Of a stretch of 64,000 bases of DNA, positions 32,523 to 43,384 are shown piece by piece. This DNA is from Coremacera marginata. Taxonomy: Eukaryota; Arthropoda; Insecta; Diptera; Sciomyzidae. The position numbers and the translations under genes are program-made. The first letter of the stretch is position 1. Every line of letters begins with the position of its first letter. The notes below the pieces were generated by a model. The model did not search any database. It was not told the origin of the DNA and was given only the letters and a program-made list of their open reading frames with translations. The DNA is taken from positions 27,498,290 to 27,562,289 of the forward strand of contig OU612045.1 in NCBI GenBank assembly GCA_914767935.1, read 5' to 3'.

Positions 32523-33566
32523 TCAACCAATGAAGTTGCCGTCCTTCAACAAAACATCATTCATCCTTTTTTCCATGCTGCCAATAAGATTAGTAATAAT
32601 TCCAGGCTCGATTTTACGCCATTCCGCTTGTATTGCACGAATTAGCTCTGGAATCGTCATAAATTGGCGGTTATTTGCGTAAGCCCTTTGCGATAAGATG
32701 CCCCATAAATTTTCAATAGGATTCAAGTCTGGTGAGCAGGCAGGCCATTCCAAAACTTGAACTCCTTTTGCGGTAAACCAACTTTTTGTCTCACGGCTAA
32801 CATGAATTCTTGCGTTATCCTGCTGAAATATCCAGTCTTCTGAATCCTGTTCGTTTAAGAATGGCACTAAAGACTTCTCTAAAACTTCAATATAATTTGA
32901 ACTCTTCATTCGTGAAGAAACGATCTGCATTTCCAAACATCCTTCAGCAGAGAACGCGGCCCATGTCATCACATTACCACCACCAAAGTTCCTTTCTGTG
33001 AACATTAAAGGCTGTTGTCGGATATCATGATAATATCCTCGAGAGCCATCAGGGCCATCTAAGTTCCACTTTTTCTCGTCTGAGAACACGACCTTAAGAT
33101 AAAAGATTTCAAATTCATTTCAGTTTTTAAAATTGATGCTTTTACTTACCCGATTCCAATTTGTATTGAAATTATTCCTAGCAAATTTTACCCTAACCTC
33201 TTTATGTTTGGCAGTCAATTTCGTCGTTATCTTTTTAGTGGTGTATTGAATGTAACCCGTGCGTTTTAAGGTTCTCCAAACTGTAGAACGCGATATTTTA
33301 TTGTCTACCATAGCCCTAAGCTGATTAAGAGAGATAGATTCATTGGAAGATGCTCGGGCAATTCTTCTTTGTGCGGCTTGGTCTAGCTTCCTTTATCTTC
33401 CAGATCGTTTTTGTGTGACGTAAGAATCTGGAGATTTCAAATAATTTTGGACAACACACAAACTTCTCTTAATTTTACGCGATATCTCTCTTAACCCATA
33501 GTTTTCTGCATGAAGTGCATTGATGTAACCTTTTTCTTGCTGGCTCAGTGTTTTTCCACGTGGCAT
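32523..33566 (-). pseudogene. Tc3-like transposase, two exons, one nonsense codon
   Basis: Start ATG at 33566. The first exon reads MPRGKTLSQQEKGYINALHA, then REISRKIKRS (paired-like helix-turn-helix DNA-binding domain), and runs to NTNWNR. A 57 bp intron (33093-33149; GTAAGT at the 5' end, CTTAAG at the 3' end) joins it to VVFSDEKKWNLDGPDG. Catalytic residues are Asp144, Asp231 (FQQDNARIH) and Glu266 (SPDLNPIENLWG), that is DD34E, all present. The joined length is 328 codons, matching the usual size of this family. The defect is an in-frame TAA at codon 58 (33393-33395), in the stretch after KRSGR. The stop at 32523-32525 is natural. Family Tc3 is judged from the motif string around the first aspartate. 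Confidence 0.88.
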
Positions 33567-33657
33567 TGTGCCGAATTTTATTCAATTTAAAAAAGAAAAA
33601 TTCAAAATTAAATCTAAACTATCACGTTGTTATCAATATCGCGTATTTATTGCAACT

Positions 33658-33860
33658 GATCTTATATATATGAAACAAGTGCGTTTATTGTTTATTAAGA
33701 TAACGGGAATACCGTTAGCTTATAAATACATAAGTGTACTTTGTTTTATTTGAACACTCTCAGAGAACATTTTAGTAAAACAGTAGTGCAAAAAAATATT
33801 CAAACACTTCATATTTTTAAAAATATCATGTGACCTTATAAATATGACACGGACCTTATA
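33658..33860 (-). repeat. Right terminal inverted repeat of the Tc3-like element
   Basis: Mirror image of 32256-32458. The inner box has one change in the GGTC core (reads AAGATC), so the two inner boxes are not identical. Confidence 0.88.
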
Positions 33861-34600
33861 ATAAATCGGGGATTGGCCGAGGCGGACCACAGTGGGTCCC
33901 TTTTCGTTCCCATTACTACGTGAGCATGCTCCTTACATAAGCACCTTTTGTCACCTCAAGCATATCCTTGTAGGTCAGCTGGCCAATCTCGGTTTCGCCA
34001 ATAAATGGACGTCCCAGAATGATCAATCTTATGCTTGCCAACGCCAGACACTGGCACAGAATATGTGCTGCGGTTTGCGGCTCCTCTAGGCATAACCTAC
34101 ACGCATCGTCCTCGGTCAGAGTCATCTTCCTGAGATGGTACATGTAGGGACCGTGTCCTGTGACCAGTGCAGTAAGCAAGCTTAAGGTTCTTCGATTGTA
34201 ACGGCTAACTTTTGCTGCCTCACTACGTTACCACTTCACGGTGGTATACCACTTCAACTTGTACGGTGTTCCGAGTCCGCCCATTGCTTAATAAGGCCCG
34301 TCACCATGTTCTCGCCTATGGCGATACGTGGCTCTGGTCCAGAGAACTCTTCTGCTGATCCTTCTCTCGCTAAAGAATCAGCATTTTCATTCTGTTCTAT
34401 GCCAAAATGTCCTCTCTCCCACATAAGTCTAAGCGCACCTATTGAGTTTGGTAAGACACTCTATGGCCAACCTGGAAGTGACGCCTGTACGCTGCTTGCA
34501 CCTAATCACCGACTGATTGTCAAGGGCAATGGCAATTTTCTTGCCAGTGACCTGGTCATCTATCTATCATCTAACTGCAGGGTTAATAAATTCATTTTCT
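33861..34600 (-). pseudogene. Non-LTR retrotransposon 3' fragment (RNase H and zinc motif), decayed
   Basis: Minus-strand frame 33916-34179 reads LTALVTGHGPYMYHLRKM, then DDACRLCLEEPQTAAHILCQ, the GH..YL.H/C..C...E...H.LC motif after RNase H in I/LOA/R1-type LINEs. Further 5' on the same strand, a broken frame contains ALDNQSVIRC near 34520, a likely RNase H motif. Stops and shifts break everything upstream of 34180. The Tc3-like element lies directly against its 3' tail and may have inserted into it. Confidence 0.7.
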
Positions 34601-35479
34601 AATTTTTTTTATTGTTATTAAAATTCACATATTATCAAAAGTTAACTTATGCAAAGAAGCTTACATAATAAGTTAATAATATAAACACTTTGTTAACATT
34701 CAGTTTTCTTATTTTCTGAAATACCTTGAAAACCTTAATGTCTTCCAATTACCTTTGTTTATCAATTTTTATTTGAACTTACCACGTTTTTCTATTCTAC
34801 TTCGTTTTATGAAATTCAAAATAATAATCATGTCAAAACTTAAATGGAGATATTTTTCTCTTTGTAGTTTTAGTAAACGCAGCGAAAGCGAGAAACCGTA
34901 TCGAGGGTAATATAGCCGAATTGTTACTCTAGGCGCAATTACAATAGATAAGTTAAACTTTAAACGCAACAATTGAAAAGAAGTTGTAGTTGCTGCAATA
35001 CTGAATGTAGCACAACTGTAACGACAGTTCTTATTTTCGAAAGACTTCGAACAAGTATTCGGTTTTTCTTTTTTGTGATCATTACAGCTTCAATGACGGT
35101 TATTAGAGCTCTCATATGGTGCTCGCAATTAACTTTCGGCCAACACAACTTCTTTTCGTTTAAAACTATACTAGAGGTATGGCTATTATTGCTTCAAATT
35201 TTCCATGACAGCCGTATACAAAATTCAATAATTCCCTGAGTGTGCTTACTGGAGGCTGAGAAATAATTCAAAAATACACAAGACAGTTTTTCGACAGCCG
35301 TTACATGTACAACGGATCAACCAATCAATCTGAATTTTTGTTTAATGTATTTTTCGTAATTTGTTTCTTTTTGTCACATTAGATTGAATCCCACACTGCT
35401 CGTTCGGCACATAAATGCAGACATAAGAAAATTCAAAATATTTTTAAACAGTGGCAATGTATATAAGCGCTGCCTTAGA
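34601..35479. other. AT-rich non-coding stretch
   Basis: No domain-bearing frame or structured repeat. Short frames on both strands at 34769-35239 overlap and look accidental. Confidence 0.5.
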
Positions 35480-36170
35480 GAGACACCGTGTTTACCAGTT
35501 ATAGCGGATCGTTGGTTTCGAATCTGAAGTCAGAATTTTAAAATTCCAGATGGTGGATATATTTTTTTTTTTTTTTGTATTTTTGCAAATCTTTGTAATT
35601 TTGAATCTGATGTCAGAATTTTAAAATTGAAGATAGCGGATAGGATTGCCATCTCATTTTTTTTTAATTTTCCGAATACGGTACTGGGACGAACACTTGG
35701 GTTGCTGAATCCGAATCCATTGTCAGAATTTTAAAATTATGTTATTTTTTTGCAATTGGATTGCCACCTAATAAAATGTATTTTTAAGAGTTTTAAGCAT
35801 CATCTAATAGTTTTAGGGAGTCGCTGATTTTGAATATTATGACAATATTTTAAAATTCAAGATGGCGGGTAGGATTGCCACCTAATTTTTGTTTTTTTTT
35901 TAACGAGTTCGGTGCTGGGGCGAAACCTAGGTAAAAATGGGTCCCTGAATCCGAATCCGTTGTTACAATTTTCACATTATATTCGAATTCTTGTAATTTT
36001 GAAATTCTGTGGACAGGTATTTTTGTATTTCAAAACACTTTTTGTATTTTTACGAATTCTTGTAATTTTGAAATTTTGACATTTGATTAGGATTCAACAA
36101 CCCATTTTTACCTAGCGTTCGCCCCAGTACTAAATTTGTAAGAATACAATAAATTCAGGTAGCGAATCTA
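35480..36170 (+). repeat. Cluster of ~120-230 bp repeat units, left arm of a divided pair
   Basis: Boxes recur: GTCAGAATTTTAAAATT (about 35531, 35612, 35720), GGATTGCCACCTAA (about 35758 and 35873) and GAATCCGAATCC (about 35708 and 35947). From 36083 the boxes continue in reverse orientation (AACCCATTTTTACCTAGCG), so the cluster is itself partly palindromic. The same units lie inverted at 39770-40310. Confidence 0.75.
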
Positions 36171-36347
36171 TCCGCCAACTTTAATTTTTTTTATTTCATC
36201 CATCATGTCCTACTGATTTATAGTCAAACAGGACATACTGATTATATTTTACATACCAAACCAATTGAAGCACAAACTAATTATAGTGCAAATATTGGTA
36301 AGACGAAATATTTTTTATGGCATTTTGTATTGTATTTCTTTTGAGAT

Positions 36348-36348
<1 letters not shown>

Positions 36349-36421
<73 letters not shown>
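36349..36421 (+). repeat. (CT)n microsatellite
   Basis: 73 bp of uninterrupted CT. The minus-strand frame through it (36281-36514) is a run of RERE and is not a gene. Confidence 0.95.
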
Positions 36422-36425
<4 letters not shown>

Positions 36426-36465
36426 TCTTTACCTTTGTCTCTAGTACCAAAATCTTTATTACATA

Positions 36466-37389
36466 CTAGCTTAAACCCGCCGCTTCGCCGGGTTTTCAAA
36501 AAGTTTTCATTCAAAAATTGATAGTGGGTAGGCTTGATTTTTCGCTACCAAAACGATTTTTTATTGTTTAAGTAATACTACAAACTATTAACCTTAAGAT
36601 TGTCATATCATCTGATAGGAAATCGAAAACCTAAATTTTGGATTTAATTTTTTTTACAACAAAAACAACTTTTATCCAATTTTTTGGCTTAAACTAAAAA
36701 TTTTTGAACATTTTTTAAAAAAATTTTTAAAAATATTAATACTTTGGTTTAGTAAAAATTTCAACTTATGTTTGAAGGATATTTTAACAAACAACATTTT
36801 TCAAAAAAAATTATTGAAATCCATTGCAAGCTGACTGAAATATTTGCCTTCAAAGCTAAAAGTGTGAATTTCAAGTCGTTTTTCTCTCATTCTCAGCTTA
36901 TAATTAATACTAAAAAGATCTGGTACTAAAATTTTTCACAGTTTTCAAACTACATACATGATTTTGGTATCAAATTGAAGGAAATTTAAAAGCGTTTATT
37001 GATTTTGTTCTCGTTTAACCGAAGTGCAATTTAATCCATTAGGACCGAAAGAAAACCATAAAAAACAGACATTTTTAGACTTGAAGCAACATTTTGGTGA
37101 AAACTATGTATGCCATTGAGCAGAAATAAGTTATTATTGCATGCTAATTTTACTTTTTTTAAAAAACTGGCACTAAAACTTTTGAAATATTATGCAGTAT
37201 TTAATGAAAATTCGAGACGCATATGTTTCCATATAGTAACATTGGTTGTTAATGGGTTAAAATAAAGTATCCTATTGCACTCTCTGCTGACCTATAAATA
37301 TGTGTACAAAATTTTATAAAAATCTGAGTTGTCGTTTAAACGTGATGAGTGAACATAAAAAGTGGCTACAGATTTATTAATAGTATAGA
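36466..37389 (-). mobile_element. Non-autonomous Helitron, 924 bp
   Basis: Read on the minus strand, the 5' end is TCTATACTATTAATAAATCT at 37389, preceded by A. The 3' end at 36466 is CTAG followed by T, preceded six bases upstream by the GC-rich hairpin ACCCGGCGAAGCGGCGGGT. A 5' TC, a 3' CTRR, a short hairpin just before it and insertion between A and T are the four marks of a Helitron. There is no Rep/helicase frame inside. The 5' border is ambiguous by 4 bp because TCTA is repeated there. Confidence 0.8.
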
Positions 37390-39155
37390 TAGATAAAATA
37401 TTAAAAATTTCTAAATCGAAAAAGAATCCATAACACAGAGAATAAAAATATAACATAACTATGAAAAACGAGTTAAGAAAATCGAAGGTCTTCCAATATG
37501 CCAGCGAAAAGACTGGAGACTTTTTGTAGACAGCTCAAAAAAACGTTTGAAGTGTGTGTTACTATCATACATAATGGAAATAAATTCGCTTCAATTCCAA
37601 TAGGTCACTCAACTAAACTTATAGCCGTATTCTGATAATTGACAACTGTAAAGATTTCTTATTCTAAAATGTAATCAAAAGCTCATAACTTGACAAAAAT
37701 GTTAGCACCACAAATAAAAAAATATTCAGAACAAATAAATTTGCAAAACATTTAGAAAGTTTTCAACTCCAGGGACCAAAAAATAGTACATAACAGACTA
37801 GCTTGTCAATGAATTTACTGTTGTCAATCACCAGAATAAGACTATTAAGGAAGACTATGAAAACGTCAAGCTCGTTATAGAGAAAATTTCATATGATCAA
37901 CATCAGTGGTCCGTCTGTGTCAAATTTTCAAATTTCAAGTCAAATTTTCTATTGAGTGAGCAAAATGGTTATAATAATTATCATTGTTTTCTCCGTGTTT
38001 TTTCCAAAAGAACTTTCTGAATATTTCCAAAACTATTGAGCTAACTAAAAAATAATGCAGTCATATCTTGGAGGTAGTTTAGCAACAGATTTTTGAATTT
38101 TATATTTAAGCCAATCACATAATTTGTTCCTAAGTTATTAAATTAGGAATAAACCTTCATTTTTATATTAATGGTTTACTTCGAGAGCCAGAGTCAATTC
38201 AAATAATACAAGTTATAGGCTAAGATCTTCATCAACATATGCATCAAAATTGACTAACAAATACCATGACGAAGGATCAGTGTTGCCTTGTAGTTTCCAT
38301 GAAGATCAATACACTTTTGCCTTGAAGCATTTTTTGTTTGGAGCCAGTCCTGCCAGAACTCAAAAACTGTAAATTTAAAAAAACTATTTCCAACACAAAA
38401 AAAACTATAACTTCAAATACTTTGTTAATACAGGTTTTTAGTTTTAGTACACATAAATACAGAACACATAACAAAAACAATTTATTTTAAATAAAATAAT
38501 ATAAAACAAAATTTAATGACATAAACAGTTTAAATAATAGTTTACAAAACAGAAAAATAATAATTTATATGGAAAATTTATATCATTTTATATATAATAA
38601 AATTAAATTTCATTATTTTCCATAAATTAATTTGTCAATTTTTTTGAACATTTCATTCAATACCTTAAATGAAATGCAGTCTAAATAATTTTTTTATAAG
38701 TTCTTTTAATTAAATTTTTTAATTAAATGTATTCTTTCAAATCAGAATTCTTTTAAAAATCTGTGATTTGCACTAAAAGGTAATTTTAAAAACTGCGCGC
38801 TTGTCTAAAAAAACTGAATTTTACAGTTTTAACTGTAAATATGGCAGCACTGTTTGGAGCACTTTTATCCACTCCAAATGAGATAACTTCAAAATATCGA
38901 TTGTTGTTGAATCAAACCAAAGCTATTAGATGGAGATTCCCTTAATTCGATTTTTTAATGGCCAAAAAGCCACTTTTTTGAGTCAATGTGTGAGAACATC
39001 ATTTCTTGGTTGAGAATGATCGGTGGAGAAAAATTTATCATTCTAAGTCGCTCTAGTGGACGTTCGCAATATGTCCGATTTTTCTGAAAATCAGGTGTAG
39101 ATTTGATTCGAAGTGCTTCCTTCCTGCGCTAACAATTTTGCAATTCATTATAAAT
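37390..39155. other. AT-rich non-coding stretch
   Basis: No domain-bearing frame seen. Contains TTTTAAAT-rich DNA (about 38480-38760). It separates the Helitron from the hairpin units. Confidence 0.45.
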
Positions 39156-39159
39156 AGGT

Positions 39160-39435
39160 AAAAAGTAACCATTTTTTGGGGGTTGATAAGGGAGGAAGCA
39201 TTCTTGAGACACGCGAATAGGGGGGCCTATGTGCCCCCATTCACCATATTTTTAGGGAGGCGCGGAAACATGTGTTTGACTAACAATTTGACTTACAGTG
39301 GACAGTTAAACACTTGTCTTGACGTTCACACCTAAAAATATTTCGAATAGGGGCACATAGATCCCCCTATTCGTTTATCTCAAGAATGCTTCCTCCATTA
39401 TCAACCCCCAAAAAATGGTTTTCTTTTTGCCTATT
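39160..39435. repeat. Large hairpin with ~95 bp arms
   Basis: The left arm runs from TAACCATTTTTTGGGGGTTG through GAAGCATTCTTGAGA and GCGAATAGGGGG to CATATTTTTAGGG. The right arm is its mirror, CCTAAAAATATTTCGAATAG through TCTCAAGAATGCTTCC to CAACCCCCAAAAAATGG. The loop (about 39256-39331) carries ACTTACAGTGGACAGTTAAACAC. Confidence 0.8.
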
Positions 39436-39539
39436 TTGCTACCCTCCCGAGATTTGGAACAACAAAAAATTTAAATATATCGAAAAATCCTCGAAAAATG
39501 CTCGAAAAATCTTCGAAAAAGTGCCATATCTCGAAGGGG

Positions 39540-39770
39540 AAGCAAGATAGGTAAAAAATAACCATTTTTTGTGGCTTTACAAGGGGAGTACTATTTCTGA
39601 GACGCACAAATAGAGGGGTCTATCATCCCCCCATTTGCTACATTTTTAGGGGGGACACGTCGAAACACGTGTTTAACTGTCCACTGCAAGTCAAATTGTA
39701 AGTCAAACACGTGTTTCGGGTCCCCCTTAAACATATAGCAAATGGGGTACCTATTTTTACCTATTGTTCG
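39540..39770. repeat. Second, diverged copy of the hairpin unit
   Basis: Repeats the left-arm boxes (AACCATTTTTTGTGG, then a diverged CTGAGACGCACAAATAG) and ends with CATATAGCAAATGGGG. Its core is a tight palindrome: CGAAACACGTGTTTAACTG pairs with CAAACACGTGTTTCG about 25 bases on. Derived by tandem duplication and divergence of the preceding hairpin. Confidence 0.65.
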
Positions 39771-40310
39771 CTCCAGCACCAAATTCGTCAAAATAAAAAA
39801 TTTTAGGTGGCAACACTTTGAACCATCTTACATTTTAAAATTCTGACATCGGATTCGAAGTCAGCGACCCCTTAACACTATTAAATTATATTTAAAACTC
39901 TTAAAAATACATTTTGGTAGGTGGCAATACTATTATAAAAAAATTACACAATTTTGAAATTCTGGCAATGGATTCAGACTCAGGGACACATTTTTAACTA
40001 GTGTTTGCTCAAGCACCGAATCCGTGACAATAAAAAAATTTTAGGTGGCAACACTAATAATCATCTTGAATTTTAAAATGCTGACATCAGATTCGAAGTC
40101 AGCGACCCCTTAACACTGTTAAATGGTGTTTAAAACTCTTAAAAATACATTTTACTAGGTGGCAGCACTATGGTGAAAATTTAGGTGGCAAGTCTATCCT
40201 CCATCTTAAATTTTAAAACTGTGATATTAGATTCGAAATCAAATCCGTTGTCAGAAATTCAAAATATTCAGGTGGCAATCTATTCGCCATCTTGAATTTT
40301 AAATTTTTAC
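39770..40310 (-). repeat. Repeat cluster, right (inverted) arm
   Basis: Contains TTAGGTGGCAACAC (39804, about 40052), GAATTTTAAAATGCTGACAT and similar (about 40072), GATTCGAAGTCAGCGACCCC (about 39851 and 40091) and TTAAAACTCTTAAAAATACA (about 39892 and 40131). These are the reverse complements of the boxes at 35480-35900. The spacing between equivalents is about 240 bp, giving roughly two and a half units. Confidence 0.75.
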
Positions 40311-43300
40311 ATCAATTTCAAAATCAGCTACCCCCTAAAACTGCCAACCACGGAGTCCCGAGAACTCTTAGAAGTCCAAATACGCTTAAGCTTTTCCTAC
40401 ACAAGCTCATTGCATTTTTTGGATACTTGTTTTTATATTGGATACTTGCCTCCAATTTCAAGCTTTTCAAGCTTTTTGCCGAAGGCATCAATTTTTCCTT
40501 TACTTGGGACCTTGTGGCGTTCGCTTGTAAGCTAGCATACTTGCAAGCCGCAAGCTGTTATGGGGTTATTTATTTTCAATCAAAAGTCAGACTTGATTGA
40601 AAACTATCAAGCTCAAGCTAGCTTGAACTTGTATTTTAAGCAAGTACTTGAAATCAATTTCAAGTAGGCTTGTGCAGTTCTCTGGAGCAGACTACAAATA
40701 ACTCAATGTGGCAGCTAAGGGTAAAATAAAATTAAGCGTATGACACAAATATTTTTGCAGATTTTGCATAAACATTTTAAAGTCGGCTAAAGACTTTGAA
40801 TATACTTCAATACGGTTGCTGGGGGGTACTTTTGCTTGGGTACCCTTCCGAAGCTCCATTCCTTACTAGTTTTATAAATATTTTTGAACCAATCGTCACG
40901 AAATTCATCATTAGCACACTACGAACACAATTTCAGGTTGCAAGACTCGGGATGCTGCTTCATGACCAAAAAGTCAAGCGAGCTGATCATTATGTTATTT
41001 TTTCATTCAATTTTTTTTATTTTAACATATTTTATTGCAACATCTCACATACAATGAAAGCCCTACTTGAAATGCATTTAATATAAGTATATTACAACCG
41101 GCTTAAAAAATTTTTCAAAATTTTCGTTGTATGTATTTTGAAACTTATAAAAGAAGGAGCAGAATGGGCTTTAGTAACAATTTTTGCTGTCTCCAGCTGA
41201 ATCTCTATGATGAGGTTACGAGCTTAACTTAACTGATCAAGAATAGTTTTTTTGTTTAAGTATTTATCATTTCATAATATTATAGTCCCTTTATCTAAGA
41301 AGAACCATCTAAATTAGTAAGTTTTAATATTTAATAACGATGGGGTTCACAGTAAATTTTTAAAGCACTGCTTTCCTTCATTAAGAAAATATTCTAAATT
41401 TGCAATAAGAAGACATTATTTTAAAGGCCGAGAGAGTTATTTTTGTCATTATTTTTTTAAATTCACAAAAATACCACAAGTTGCTAGAAAATTTATAGGT
41501 TCATCCATGTTATGAAAATACTTAGCACTGTTATTGGAGCTTCATCTAATAATCTAAATTCCTCAGAGAAAAGCGCAACCCTACCAAGTATAACCGAACC
41601 GTATTTAAATAAATATTAAAACTACATACATGCTCACATGAACATGAATTTATTAATAATGTCTGTATACAAAAAATCCTGTGTAAAACCTCAAAATCCC
41701 CAGCCACAATTTCATCAATGTTAAGAGGAAAAAAATTGACTTTGCATTGCCTTTTATTTTTTTCTTGCCTTTGCAAAACTAAGTCAAATACCCGTCAAAA
41801 AGTAAAATTCATAAAAAAGGGGCGAAAAAAAACATGTTCATGCTAATTTTTAATTTGATTTAATTTTTTCTTATGGCCAAGTTTGCTCTCTTGGGTGATG
41901 TTATTTTATTTTCCAATCAATTTGCCAACATTCAGCAGACATCCCAAAATAACATTTCAAGCAAAAGGAAATTTAAATCAAGTCAATTGTTTGCACAACA
42001 ACAAAAATATAATAATCACGAGCAAAAAAAAAAAAAACTGTCGACTGTCCTGCCTTAGTTGCTGAAATGCAAATGTTTTTTTTTTTTTTTAATATGCCGC
42101 AGCCCAAGCAAGTTGAATGTGAGACAGCCGAGAATACTCGTAGCTGAAAGTAAACCCAAAATGCCGACAGAGCGAGCTCGAGTTAATTTTTGAACGTCTG
42201 CTCTTTGGGCTGTTATGGTTTTTTTTTTTCTTTTGGGTTGGGCTAAATTTTTTTTTATACACATACTCTTTTGCGTTTTGGCAGTAAGCAAATAAAAAAC
42301 TTGGCTAAAATAATCAAATAAGGCTGCAGCACAAAGAGTGAAGTTTTTTCGGTTGGCCGCTTCGCTCAATGGGCGAATTTCATTTGCATGACTAATGAAG
42401 TGGCGCCCTCTGTGATTGTGGCGTGTCACTTTAGTAAACGAGCAGGCAGGGTTGGGAAGTTGGGAGATGCGACGCTGAGATCCGTGAGTGAGGCATTTCG
42501 AGGTGAGGCGTTATAATAATATTTTTGAAAGCCATAGTTAACTCAATAGGGATGGGTGGTGGGTGCATGCTGCAAAAGCATTTGTGGAATAACTCAAGGC
42601 AAAAGTTGGACAGAAATATTTTAATAAATTTTGTTATATGCAAAAAATAAAAATACAAAAAACAACAATAAATCTGGTGGAAAAAACATGGTGTTGCTTA
42701 AAAGTTATGATTATTTCGCACGACGTTTTCAACAACAGCGAAGAGGCTGAACATGACGACGACGAGGACGAATGGACGCTATGAATGCCATAAGAACTGA
42801 GAGTATTCAACACATTTAAACAGCTTGAATGTGTTGGTTGGTTGGCCGGAATAAGCTGCTGCTTTTGTATTGTGTCGCATCCGTGGCGTAGCGTCGTCAA
42901 TGGAGCGACGGGTGTTCATTTAATTTTGTTTTATTGCTCTGGCTATATTTTTGCTCTTATTTGAGTTATGACGCAATGATTGGGTTGTTTTGGTTTTTGC
43001 TTACTTCCGCTTGTCGTGGCACACGTTTTACTTAATACGATTTTGAAATAAATTCGCGTAAACGTTTGGCCGTAATGCAGCGCCTTTGATGCTATTGTCT
43101 CTATGTTGCATTTAATGTGAATAATTAAGATAAAAACAAGATAGTAAAATAGAGATTTATTAAAAAAGTTTTTTTAATTACTTCATTCATTCGATCTGGG
43201 TTTTATTGCTTGTGTTTTGCACAGATTTATTATGTTTACGAGTTACAGGCTTTAAAAGCCGGAATTAAAAGATTTTACTTCGAAATCTTAACAGCCAGTT

Positions 43301-43384
43301 TTAAATCTATATATACAGGCATGACCATGAAACTATCATTTTTTTTTGTTATTTGGTCAAGTTTGTTAAAGTTGCTTAAGCGAG
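40311..43384. other. Non-coding stretch, no gene seen
   Basis: Contains AAGCTTGAAA/AAGCTCAAGC-rich DNA near 40390-40670, and assorted short frames (40292-40600, 40796-41086, 42055-42429, 42634-42900) without domains. The 48-bp segment at 42804-42851 is repeated at 46193. Confidence 0.5.
42804..42851 (+). repeat. 48-bp segment, first copy
   Basis: Begins TATTCAACACATTTAAACAG and differs from 46193-46240 at two of 48 positions. Lies in ordinary non-coding DNA about 0.5 kb before the 9-bp array. Confidence 0.9.

Larger units (their letters stand above)
32256..33860 (-). mobile_element. Tc3-like Tc1/mariner element with ~200 bp IR/DR ends
   Basis: Outer ends are TATAAGGTCCGTGTCAT at 32256 and its reverse complement ending at 33860. 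The inverted repeats extend about 203 bp inward on both sides. Within each arm an outer box (GTGTCATATTTATAAGGTC) is echoed by an inner box (GTTTCATACTTATAAGGTC on the left, GTTTCATATATATAAGATC on the right), the inverted repeat/direct repeat plan seen in Minos, Paris and Sleeping Beauty-type elements. TA is present at both borders. Total length is about 1.6 kb with the transposase gene on the minus strand. Confidence 0.92.

Noticed and set aside
36281..36514. Arg/Glu-rich frame
   Set aside because: Product of the (CT)n tract read on the minus strand.
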